Positions 22,126 through 30,336 of a stretch of DNA of 64,000 bases are shown here, in pieces. A program made the translations under genes and the position numbers. Every line of letters starts with the position of its first letter. Positions within the stretch are counted from its first letter, which is position 1. The stretch is from positions 2,170,001 to 2,234,000 of the forward strand of contig NZ_CP048788.1 in assembly GCF_012932215.1 (NCBI RefSeq). Reading direction: 5' to 3'. The notes under the pieces are model-generated. The model had not been told where the DNA came from. It was given only the letters and a program-made list of their open reading frames with translations, and made no database searches. Source of the stretch: Roseobacter ponti. Its GTDB lineage: Bacteria; Pseudomonadota; Alphaproteobacteria; Rhodobacterales; Rhodobacteraceae.

Positions 22126-22200
22126 GGCCCGTTCGTCTATCGGTTAGGACGCCAGGTTTTCAACCTGGAAAGAGGGGTTCGATTCCCCTACGGGCTGCCA
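22126..22200 (+). tRNA. tRNA-Glu (anticodon UUC)
   Basis: A 75-base tRNA including an encoded CCA end. The acceptor arms (bases 22126-22132 and 22190-22196) pair with one G-U. The anticodon arm is CCAGG-TTTTCAA-CCTGG, with TTC at 22159-22161. The T arm is GGGGTTCGATTCCCC. The sequence immediately downstream changes to gene-poor AT-richer DNA, so this tRNA may mark an old integration site. Confidence 0.97.
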
Positions 22201-22259
22201 CATTTCCCACTTAAGCATTTTAAAATAAGTGATGATATGGTTTTGGATATTTATATCCT

Positions 22260-22277
22260 ACCGGTTTTCCCACCGGT
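22260..22277 (+). terminator. Possible terminator hairpin after tRNA-Glu
   Basis: Two ACCGGT arms enclose a 6-base spacer, about 60 bases past the tRNA, followed by CGTTTCT. A weaker AT-rich hairpin (CACTTA/TAAGTG, 22208-22231) lies between. Either could end the tRNA transcript; neither has a long T-run. Confidence 0.35.
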
Positions 22278-22419
22278 CGTTTCTGGCCGATGCTTTTAAT
22301 TCTCCTTTCTGCCCGATCAACCGGCTCAACCCAAGGGAAGGACTAAAAGATGCGTAGTAATCCGCAAGTTGCAGCAGATATGGCGCCGGGAGTTCCGCCG
22401 CAAAAAATCATGCAAGTAA

Positions 22420-22689
22420 GTCGGGGCGCAAGAAAGCTTACACCAGCAAGGGCCTGAAGAGTGGCGCTCGCTAACGAATTCAGAGGCAGGAACGACAGAT
22501 ACAAATTTTCGGCACAGCAGCCTTGAGCAGGGCGAAATGATCTGCCTGACACCGACGCGAACGCCTGCTGATTTTATCGCCCAACTGGAATGGCTCCCGG
22601 ATGTCATGGTGCCGCACGTTCCAAACGCAATTGGCTTTGACAAAGTGTTTCAGATATTGCGGCAGAGCGTCAGGAACCTGGCAAAATAA
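22420..22689 (+). pseudogene. Unidentified open fragment in decayed region
   Basis: The frame is open from just after a TAA at 22417 to a TAA at 22687-22689, giving about 89 codons. The latter half has ordinary protein character: an ATG at 22537 begins M-I-C-L-T-P-T-R-T-P-A-D-F-I, then Q-L-E-W-L-P-D-V-M-V-P-H-V-P. No family was recognised and no ribosome site is obvious. It may be the 3' remnant of a larger gene, or chance. The rest of 22201-22910 shows nothing else convincing. Confidence 0.25.
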
Positions 22690-22910
22690 CATAAGAATTC
22701 ATTCGGGTCGGCTGAGTTCTTTGCCATTGCACCAGGTTAGTTGCACCCTGATCGTCAGAGCACTGACTTCCCGAAAAACATCACCCCACCCCAGCATATG
22801 CGCCTGTTTCAATATGCACCGCTCCAAGCAAGGTGCAGGGGCGAAAATCCTTTGCCGCTAGCGAGTGGGCGCTCTTGCCAAAGGAAACCGCTTCGCTGAA
22901 TTGCTTAAGG

Positions 22911-23701
22911 TCACGAAGAGCGCCACCCCCCTGTCGTTAACAATGCTAAGCGGATTTTAGGCTCAACTGTTTTCTCAAGCGCTGCTTTGACCATGGCCAC
23001 GCCCTCTGTCGAACACCCGGCCTTACGCCAGTGACTACAGGAATTCACAGCAGACCACGCATCTCCGCTTCTGTTCCAATCTTCCTGCAAGTTTTCAGCC
23101 AGGATTTTGTGATCGGCCTTGCGCAGGCGATCGGTCCAATACCCGCCCTCGCCAGCCGCTAACCATACAAGATCTTCTTTTCCAACTGGCTTTCCGCCTG
23201 TGACTGATCGCAGTTTTCGACTAACCCGGCTTAAGTCTTTCGGCTGTACCAAGGGCAATTCAAAGCGATCCGGGAGTTCTTGCACTTTTTTGCGGCGCTC
23301 CCTCTTTCGGTGTTGCTCGGCAAACAGGGCGGCATTCTTACGGTTGGAGACCTCTGCCCTTGAGCGCTTTCTTCTGCTTCCGGTTTCGCTTCTGTTTCTC
23401 TTATGGCCGCACGTGCCTCACGTTCCTGCGTCGCTCGCAACTGAAACTCATCCGGTTCGATTTCTCCCTGAGCGAACTCAAGCAGGGATTGATGACCATT
23501 ATTGCTCAAGAATTCCTATTGAGGAGCCGTCAGGCCATTACCTGCGCTTATCCTTTCCAAGATCCCACCAGGGCGGCTCTCAGGAATTCTCACACCTTTC
23601 ACATCATCAAGAAGAAATTTCACGGCCATATCAGTGTAGTCGGAATTCAATACTATACCCATCGATAACAATTGGTGCGGCTGATCGATATGAAGGCCCA
23701 C
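22911..23701 (-). pseudogene. Broken gene of unknown family (amber stop plus frameshift)
   Basis: Reading from a GTG at 23701 gives 61 codons (…M-A-V-K-F-L-L-D-D-V-K-G…G-L-T-A-P-Q), then TAG at 23516-23518. The same frame continues directly as E-F-L-S-N-N-G-H-Q-S-L-L-E-F-A-Q-G-E-I and a charged E-A-K-P-E-A-E-E stretch. Near 23350 sensible sequence moves to another frame (A-E-V-S-N-R-K-N-A-A-L-F-A-E-Q-H-R-K-R) and runs on as L-P-D-R-F-E-L-P-L-V-Q to a stop at 22911. Together they suggest one former protein of about 260 residues with a coiled-coil centre. No family was identified. Confidence 0.5.
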
Positions 23702-23985
23702 TGTTTACGTGAATATTAAACCATGAATGTGTTTTTCAACGGCCACGTATATGGCAGCTTTGGCCTCAGTGCAGTAATTCGGTGCGTGCTTTGTCAACGA
23801 CTGCTATGCGGACAAACTGGCCTTTCGCTGCGGCTGCGCCAATGGCTGCTACAGAAAAACTAATCCAGTCATTATCATTCGGCTAAGAGGGTTACAGGTT
23901 TGAGTTTTGGGGAAATGCTTCACCGCATCCGAGGGCTATTTTGAGGCTCTAGGCAACTTTTGGTTTTGCAGTAATGTCCTGCTGT
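23702..23985. other. Gene-free stretch in decayed region
   Basis: About 285 AT-richer bases between the broken gene and the EamA transporter gene. Only short open frames occur and nothing is recognisable. No repeat or tRNA-end duplication was found here. Confidence 0.35.
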
Positions 23986-24831
23986 CTAGCCTCGACTGCG
24001 GCTCAGAATTAGCCCAAAAGTTACAAGGCCAGCAGATACGAAGCGCCAAACGCCGAAGCCTTCTTTGAGAAGGAATGTCGATATAAGGGCAGCAAAAAGA
24101 ACACTCGTTTCACGCAAGCCAGAGACCATGCCCATAGGTGCAACGGCGAGTGCGTAGACAATGATCCAGTATGCTCCGACCTGCATCGCACCACCGGCGA
24201 TGCCAGTCAGGGGATTGTTCCTTGCAACCGCCACGATCTCATTTCGTTTCCAAATGAGCGCGATCAGAAATGTCACCGCCCCATTGCCAATTGTCAGCCA
24301 CACCGCAAAACCGAGTACTGACTCAGCCTGACGTGCACCCAAGCCATCGACAACGGTATAAGACGCGATACAAACGCCAGTAAGCAGAGCAAAAACCATC
24401 GCCTTTGAATTGATCTTGCTGGCTTTTCCGCCATCCAATGTCAGCGCCATGACGCCGACAGCAAGGCATAGAATGCCGACAAGAGCGGTTTGGCTGACGT
24501 ATTCTCCAGCAAAAACAAACGCACCAAGGGTGACAAGAATTGGCGCAGACCCTCGTGCAATTGGATAGACTTGTCCGAGATCGCCGTGGTCGTAAGCGAC
24601 CGGAAGGAAGAAGTGATACGCGGTATGGATCAGAACGGACAGCGCCAGAAGTGGCCAACTGGCAGTATCTGGACTGTCTACGAATGGTAGCGCAAATAGA
24701 GAAAGAATGCTTCCAGCGAGTGTCACGACCGCCATTACCGCAATCCGGTCGCCGCTGATTTTGATGAGGGCATTCCAGCCTGCGTGTAAAGCAGCAGCCA
24801 GCAAAATCAATAGCGTAACATCATAGTTCAT
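23986..24831 (-). CDS. EamA/DMT family transporter
   Basis: A 281-residue membrane protein with about ten hydrophobic segments and two EamA (drug/metabolite transporter) repeats. The C-terminal repeat contains P-M-G-M-V-S-G-L-R-E-T-S-V-L-F-A-A. It is the only intact-looking gene in the 22.2-25.3 kb stretch. Its base composition is lower in GC than that of core genes in the window, which suggests acquisition by transfer. Substrate unknown; such proteins usually export amino acids or metabolites. Confidence 0.82.
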   Translation of the reverse strand: MNYDVTLLILLAAALHAGWNALIKISGDRIAVMAVVTLAGSILSLFALPFVDSPDTASWPLLALSVLIHTAYHFFLPVAYDHGDLGQVYPIARGSAPILVTLGAFVFAGEYVSQTALVGILCLAVGVMALTLDGGKASKINSKAMVFALLTGVCIASYTVVDGLGARQAESVLGFAVWLTIGNGAVTFLIALIWKRNEIVAVARNNPLTGIAGGAMQVGAYWIIVYALAVAPMGMVSGLRETSVLFAALISTFLLKEGFGVWRFVSAGLVTFGLILSRSRG

Positions 24832-25284
24832 AGCGGTAGAGCTTACCTTTTCGTGCGAAAAATACTAGAGGTATGTGCTTGGGTTAGAAGCAGAAAAGAC
24901 TCTGCCCAGATGTCGAGAAACGGACGTTAGTGCACAGTGCGGCATAGGTTGATTTGGGCTCAAAACCGCCGTTCGACGGGTTTTCTCAGATGGCAGCTTT
25001 GCCGCGTTAAGCAGTCCATTATGACAGAAAATTTGAAGGCCTGGCTTCCAGGAACTGCTTCCAACAGAACCGGACGTTTGAAACAGTTAGATCGAATGTC
25101 TCAGTCAAGGGACAAAACCGCTTTTAACCGCGGAGCAGCAATCTAAGGTTGTCTTGCCTTAGAATGTCCAGGGAACCAGTATTTATGCTAGAAGTCTCTG
25201 ACACATAAACGGGGACCGGCCTTGCATGTAAAACCGGCTTCATACCAGTTTTACGAAATCCAATTGAGAAGATCCGAAACGCCT
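24832..25284. other. Gene-free stretch before truncated cyclase gene
   Basis: About 450 bases with AT-richer composition. Short frames are present, for example near 25021, but none has protein features or a good start. It presumably holds the promoter of the EamA gene on the minus strand. No recognisable element was found. Confidence 0.35.
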
Positions 25285-26093
25285 ATGAGTGAACCTCCTG
25301 TGCAGCGCCGACTTGCGGCCATTATGTCAACCGATACGACTACACGATGCGAGCGATGCCCGACGTCTGGATGTTGGAAGAAAACGCTGCAACAAATGCT
25401 TTGGAGTTGCTTGACAGGGCTCTTGAAATTGACCCTGACTATCCTCTGGCGCTTGCTCTGGCAGCCTGGTGCTGGGCGCAGCGGTCAGTCTACAACTGGG
25501 CAGAAGATATTTCCAAAGCTAAGGCTGAGGCACTGGTACGGGCTGAACGTGCAGCGCAGATATCTTCGGAAGATCCGCTCATTCTATCTGTCCTGGGAAC
25601 CGTCCACACCTTTGCGCGAAACTACGGCGCTGCCCGAGTGTTGCTGGAACGGGCAATCCAACTTGATCCCAATGCGGCCTGGGCGCTGAGCCGCCTTCGC
25701 TTTCTCGAAACGTACGCTGACCGACCGCAAGTCGCCCGAGAACATTTTGAACGCGCTATGCGGCTCAGCCCACTCGATCCGATGAACTTTAACAATCTCT
25801 TCGGTCTGGGCAGCGCCTGCCAGGTCGCGGGCGAGGACCACCGCGCCGCCGGTTTTTTCCTGCGTGCACTGGAGGAGCGCCCGAACCCGCACTGGGTTCA
25901 CTGTAACCTCTGCACAGCGCTGTTGGGCGCCGGACGCGAAGATGAGGCACGGGCCTCCGCTCAGAAGCTGATGCAGATGCATTCCAATATGACGGTAAAA
26001 CGTTTCAGGGAAGCGATGGTCTTTTCCAAGCCTGTACTGGACCGGATTGGTGAACAGATGATTATCCTTGGCATTCCCGAAGGTGAGGATTAG
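25285..26093 (+). pseudogene. Class III adenylate cyclase/TPR gene with its middle deleted
   Basis: The ATG at 25285 begins M-S-E-P-P-V-Q-R-R-L-A-A-I, the standard start of class III adenylate/guanylate cyclase proteins that carry C-terminal TPRs. At about 25321-25326 this frame (+1 relative) breaks and the sequence continues in the frame Y-D-Y-T-M-R-A-M-P-D-V-W, which belongs to the region just before the TPR repeats. The cyclase domain and the following region are gone. The remaining 3' part, open from an ATG at 25347 (248 codons), encodes about five TPR-like helix pairs (for example A-L-E-L-L-D-R-A-L-E-I-D-P-D-Y-P-L-A-L). Some annotators may call that part an intact TPR protein. Confidence 0.65.
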
Positions 26094-26385
26094 TTGCCCC
26101 GTTCACTGCAGGGCAAGGTGCAAACGTCGCATTGATGACGCATTTCCCCGGGATGATCACGGTTGTGAAGCATGCGTCGCCTGTGGTCTGACGGTTGTCG
26201 TGATTTTCTTCTGTCCCTTTTTGCGCACAAATGAACAGGTTCACCTGCACGTATCCGGTGAAGACGATCGAGACGACCGGCGTTTCCGTAAGCGGCAAAT
26301 TCAGGCTCAATGATCTGAAAAACACCACTCTGGTCAATCAGAAGTTAGCGAATTGCCCCTATCAATGCGCATCAGAGGCGGTGCG
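26094..26385. other. Intergenic stretch
   Basis: About 290 bases between the truncated cyclase gene and the GGDEF-EAL gene. No coding features were recognised. It should contain the promoter of the downstream gene, whose ATG at 26386 follows AGAGGCGG. Confidence 0.35.
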
Positions 26386-28389
26386 ATGGATCTTTTGCGC
26401 AGTGTGACGACCGATCAGTTCAGCAGAGAAGTGGACGCCAGTGTCGTTGTGACCCTGGCGAGCATTCTGGTCGTGATCTCTGCTGTAATCTGCGTAATCG
26501 ATCGCACGAATAACCGCAGAGCCGGAGAACGGAATACCTCTGATGCGCTGCTCTGGATGCACATCTGGTTTATCGTCGGCGCGGCGGGCCTGGAGCTTGG
26601 GCGACAATATCCGTTCCGGCTCAGCGCACCACTGGTGCTTACCGCGGTATGCTGGGGCCTGGTGAGCGCCTTCATTGCGATGCAAGCCGCGATGACGCGC
26701 ATGCCCGCAGGCAGGACATGGCCGGCAGTTGCCATCGCCCTCGGCGTGCTGCAAAGCGCACTTGCTGCCATATCGGACAGTGCAGGCGCGGTATTCATCT
26801 CAAGTTCGCTGATCAACGGGGGCCTTGCCGCCTGTTTTGCACTTACGCTGAACCGCGTTGCCCGGGCCCGCGCCATTGATTTCAGGATGATCATGATCGT
26901 GCCCTTCTGCGCGATTGCACTTGCCTACGGCCTGCGGCTGGTGCTGATCCTGTACGGCGTGGACAAATCGCTGATCGTTGGCTTTTCGGTTGTCATCGGG
27001 CTGCTGATTTCCGCGTCCTCGGTCTTCTGGCTCTTTTCGGCGATCTCAATTCGTGGCCAGCACCTCCTGCGACAGGTGGAACGGACATCCTCCACCGATG
27101 CCCTGACACAGCTTGGCAACCGGATGTCATTTGAGCGGTTCATGGCTGATCTCACCGGCGCCGGGCGGCGCAGCACATCACGTCAGAGCGCCTGTCTGAG
27201 CATCGACATGGACCGGTTCAAGGAGATTAACGACACATATGGTCATGAGGCCGGCGATCTTGTGCTGGTCAGCACAGCGAGGCGGCTTCAGCATTTTGGC
27301 GCCGGTTCTGAGACCCGGATATTCAGGATCGGGGGCGATGAATTCGTCCTGTGGTGCATCCCGGACGATGCGGCGCTTTTCAAAGATGAGGTGCAGGATC
27401 TGCTCGCTGAACTGGCGAAGCCCGTTGGTTTCGGCGCTGTGTCCCTGAACGTGGGCGTCAGCATCGGGGTGGAAATGAGCAGCGATGACACCGCGCCGCA
27501 TGAAATTGTCAGACGCTCGGATATCGCGCTTTATCGCTCGAAGAAAAGCGGACGCAACCGTGTTACCTTTTATTCTCACGCGCTTGGGGACACCCATTAT
27601 CAGCGATTGCGGATCCTCGAAGAATTTCGGGCCGCTCTCCGAGGTGGTGCCGTTTCCGCGTATTTCCAGCCGCAGTTTTCTCTTTCTTCCAATGCCCTGT
27701 GCGGCTGTGAGGTTCTTGCGCGCTGGCATCATCCCGAACACGGTCTTGTTTCACCAGGCGATTTCATCCCGCTCGCAAGAGAGTTGGGCCTGCTGGCGGA
27801 ACTTGACCGCTGCATCCTGGACCAGGCCCTGCAGGCACTGAACCGGTGGGATCAGTCGGGCCTTCACCTGCCGCGGATCTCTGTGAATGTGTCGATGTCC
27901 CGGTTGCGCCAGAAGGACCTGCTCGAAGAGCTTGCCAACCGCAGAGACCTGCCGCGGGGCCGGATATCTTTCGAAATGCTCGAAACGGTTTTCGCGGATG
28001 ATGATGACGCGCTGAAGTGGAATACCGACCGGCTCAAAGAGATGGGCATCGGGGTCGAGATCGACGATTTCGGCACCGGGCATGCTGCCATCAGCTCAGT
28101 GGTGTCGCTGAACCCCGACCGAATAAAAATCGACCGCTTTTTCGTACGGGGGATCGGACATTCCCAGAGCAGCCGGGACATACTGAAAGTTCTCATTGAT
28201 TTCACAAAGCTTACAGGTGCGGTCTGCCTCGTGGAGGGTGTCGAGACCATTGAGCAGCGTGACATTATCAGCACGCTTGGGGGAGATGAGATCCAGGGGT
28301 TTGTCCTCGCCCGCCCGATGCCACGAGATGAAATGCAGATGTGGCTTGAAAGGCATTACGCGGATCCGGCGAATGATCAGGCCTGCTAA
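26386..28389 (+). CDS. Membrane-bound GGDEF-EAL cyclic-di-GMP protein
   Basis: A 667-residue protein. The first ~225 residues contain about six to seven membrane helices forming an unclassified sensor. A GGDEF domain follows with an intact G-G-D-E-F at ~316-320. The position of the inhibitory I-site (R-x-x-D) holds a Thr instead of Asp, so product inhibition there is unlikely. The EAL domain has E-V-L-A-R at ~442 and D-D-F-G-T-G-H-A, so phosphodiesterase residues are largely kept. It could make or degrade c-di-GMP. ATGs at 26365 and 26386 are both possible; the latter has the better ribosome site. Confidence 0.88.
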   Translation: MDLLRSVTTDQFSREVDASVVVTLASILVVISAVICVIDRTNNRRAGERNTSDALLWMHIWFIVGAAGLELGRQYPFRLSAPLVLTAVCWGLVSAFIAMQAAMTRMPAGRTWPAVAIALGVLQSALAAISDSAGAVFISSSLINGGLAACFALTLNRVARARAIDFRMIMIVPFCAIALAYGLRLVLILYGVDKSLIVGFSVVIGLLISASSVFWLFSAISIRGQHLLRQVERTSSTDALTQLGNRMSFERFMADLTGAGRRSTSRQSACLSIDMDRFKEINDTYGHEAGDLVLVSTARRLQHFGAGSETRIFRIGGDEFVLWCIPDDAALFKDEVQDLLAELAKPVGFGAVSLNVGVSIGVEMSSDDTAPHEIVRRSDIALYRSKKSGRNRVTFYSHALGDTHYQRLRILEEFRAALRGGAVSAYFQPQFSLSSNALCGCEVLARWHHPEHGLVSPGDFIPLARELGLLAELDRCILDQALQALNRWDQSGLHLPRISVNVSMSRLRQKDLLEELANRRDLPRGRISFEMLETVFADDDDALKWNTDRLKEMGIGVEIDDFGTGHAAISSVVSLNPDRIKIDRFFVRGIGHSQSSRDILKVLIDFTKLTGAVCLVEGVETIEQRDIISTLGGDEIQGFVLARPMPRDEMQMWLERHYADPANDQAC

Positions 28390-28650
28390 GACCGTCGCGC
28401 CATACTTATGTCGGACGCTCTTATGAGTGAAATGCTGGTGACGCGCGGTGGGCAGAACGCGCAGATGGGCTGTATTCCGGTCACAACCTGAGACCCGGCC
28501 GCTTGCTTCCCTTCTATACCGGGGATTGTTGATGTGCCCTGTTCGGCACACACTATCGATGTCCCCGGGCCACCAGCGTCACATCAGGTGTCCGCGCTTT
28601 AATCGCTTTTTCTGGTTCTGGTTGCTGTGACCTGCATTGAACAGGGACCT

Positions 28651-29655
28651 TCATATCTGTGCGGACTGCCGGCCCGGCGCCAGACCTGCGAAAAACGTGT
28701 GCCGTTCCCGCCCGGTCCGTTTTGAATGATAGAGCGCCTCATCCGCATCTTTGAGCAGCTGATCGGCCGTTGGCCTGATGTAGTCGGTACTCTGCACAGA
28801 TCCGATGCTTGCAGAAATCCGGCAGATCGCCCCCTCAAACGGAATGGGACGTGTCATCCGGCTGATGATGCGATGCGCGATCTGTTCGATAGTGTCCCGA
28901 TCCAGGTCGCCGTCCAAAAGGACAATAAACTCATCGCCCCCCACCCGGGCCACAGTATCCGTGGAGCGGGTTTCATCGATCATGATCCGGGCCACCTCGA
29001 GCAGTACATGATCGCCTGCCGCATGCCCGAAGGTGTCATTCACTGCCTTGAAAAAATCCAGATCGATCTGCATCAGCGCAAAACTCCGGCCGGCGCTGAT
29101 GTACTGGGCCAGCACCGCATCCATCGCCCGCCGGTTATTCAGACCGGTCAGCGGGTCGGTCACGGCCTGTTCCTCTGCAGCTTCCCGCGCGGTCTGCAGA
29201 CGCCGGTTCAGCTGGTGAGAGGCCTCCATTGCGGCAGATTTCGCCTCGATCAGATAGAGCATTTCAATGGTCAGGTCGGTCGCCGCGAAGTCAGCGGCCG
29301 TAAGGTCATAATCCTGGATGGCATCGACGACGGAAATGCCGAAAGACAGGTTTACCGTCATATGCTCAGGCAATGGCCCCGCCACCGCGACCCCTTTGAG
29401 TTCCCGGTGGGGCGGCACGCGCAGCCTGATGTGCAGCTTGGCACCGGCGAGTGTCGCCAGCTCGGACCCGTCGGCGACCGGTCGCGGCCGGCGGATATCG
29501 AAAACTTCGGTAAATTCGCGGCCCCTGAGGTCACCCTCCTGCCAGAACTTCCGGGCCGTTGGTCCGGCGTGCACAATCCGCCCGTCCGGCCCCACCACCA
29601 CATGCATCGGACAGAGCACGTCCAGCATTCCGAAATATGCCTGCTGGTCACTCAT
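28651..29655 (-). CDS. H-NOX-associated diguanylate cyclase (HNOBA-GGDEF)
   Basis: A 334-residue soluble protein. Residues ~1-125 match the heme-NO-binding-associated (HNOBA) PAS-like domain, including F-G-I-S-V-V-D-A-I and the following D-L-T-A-A-D-F-A-A-T-D-L. A helical linker (~129-163, E-M-L-Y-L-I-E-A-K-S) precedes a GGDEF domain with intact G-G-D-E-F at 239-243 and an I-site R-S-T-D at 230-233. It should be an active, product-inhibited c-di-GMP synthase controlled by the H-NOX protein encoded just upstream, whose stop codon overlaps its ATG by 4 bases. Confidence 0.9.
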   Translation of the reverse strand: MSDQQAYFGMLDVLCPMHVVVGPDGRIVHAGPTARKFWQEGDLRGREFTEVFDIRRPRPVADGSELATLAGAKLHIRLRVPPHRELKGVAVAGPLPEHMTVNLSFGISVVDAIQDYDLTAADFAATDLTIEMLYLIEAKSAAMEASHQLNRRLQTAREAAEEQAVTDPLTGLNNRRAMDAVLAQYISAGRSFALMQIDLDFFKAVNDTFGHAAGDHVLLEVARIMIDETRSTDTVARVGGDEFIVLLDGDLDRDTIEQIAHRIISRMTRPIPFEGAICRISASIGSVQSTDYIRPTADQLLKDADEALYHSKRTGRERHTFFAGLAPGRQSAQI

Positions 29656-30239
29656 CCGGCACGCGCACCGAGATCAAATCCGCGTCCTTCGGCAAACTCT
29701 GTTTCGAGAAGGGTAACGGCAACAACCTCTGCGCCGTCTTCGGTGCCTTTATGTTCAAGAAATGCCAGAGCGCCGTAATCGTCGGCCATAGCGCGCAGCA
29801 CACCCATGAATAGATGACCGCATCCCGGCACCTGCCCGCGCACCAGAAGCGTATAGCTGCCCGGCGCATGTTCGCGCAGCGCGATCTCCGGCAGTTCCAG
29901 ATCCGAGACGGCAAGGCGTGCACGGTCGGGCAGATCATCCAGTGAGTGCAGGAATTCGATAAAACTTACACCACTGAACCGCAAAAGACGACGCAGCGCC
30001 TCAACACCCGGGTGCGACACAAGATAGGTACCGATATCCTCGAGAAGTTCGTCATAGCCGCGGTCGAGCACATCACAGACGGCCTCCAGCACACGCGGTG
30101 TGATCGCGTCGTCGTAAGACCACATTGCCTCAAACTCCGAGAACCCCAGGCCCGCACGGTCGGTCGCAGCCCGCCATTGCGCCGCGCCGTAACTGTCGGT
30201 GACAAATCTCTGGATAGCCCGGTTTACCAACCCGTGCAT
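29652..30239 (-). CDS. H-NOX (HNOB) domain protein lacking the canonical heme ligand
   Basis: A 195-residue H-NOX-family protein starting M-H-G-L-V-N-R-A-I-Q, with the family segment S-H-P-G-V-E-A-L-R-R-L-L-R-F at 75-88. Classical H-NOX proteins bind heme through a histidine in a L-x-x-L-H motif and hold it with Y-x-S-x-R. Here the motif reads S-L-D-D-L-P (Pro104 where His is expected), and the later segment reads L-V-R-G-Q-V-P at 132-138. Heme binding in the usual way is therefore doubtful. The gene is translationally coupled to the diguanylate cyclase gene, implying a kept partnership. Confidence 0.85.
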   Translation of the reverse strand: MHGLVNRAIQRFVTDSYGAAQWRAATDRAGLGFSEFEAMWSYDDAITPRVLEAVCDVLDRGYDELLEDIGTYLVSHPGVEALRRLLRFSGVSFIEFLHSLDDLPDRARLAVSDLELPEIALREHAPGSYTLLVRGQVPGCGHLFMGVLRAMADDYGALAFLEHKGTEDGAEVVAVTLLETEFAEGRGFDLGARAG

Positions 30240-30336
30240 GAACGCCTCATTCCCATAATCCCGCAGGCAGGATGACGCACACCGGTTAAGATTTACCCAG
30301 GAGAGATCTGGTCAGGCATTGAAATGATTACACTTT

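Noticed and set aside
22470-23650. Six GAATTC sites in 1.2 kb of the decayed region
   Set aside because: The count is higher than expected by chance, but spacing and flanks share nothing and no function could be proposed. AT-richer composition explains part of it.
22126-26093. Direct-repeat copy of the tRNA-Glu 3' end (attachment site)
   Set aside because: No second copy of the T-arm/acceptor sequence was seen by eye downstream, so an attR site is not claimed.
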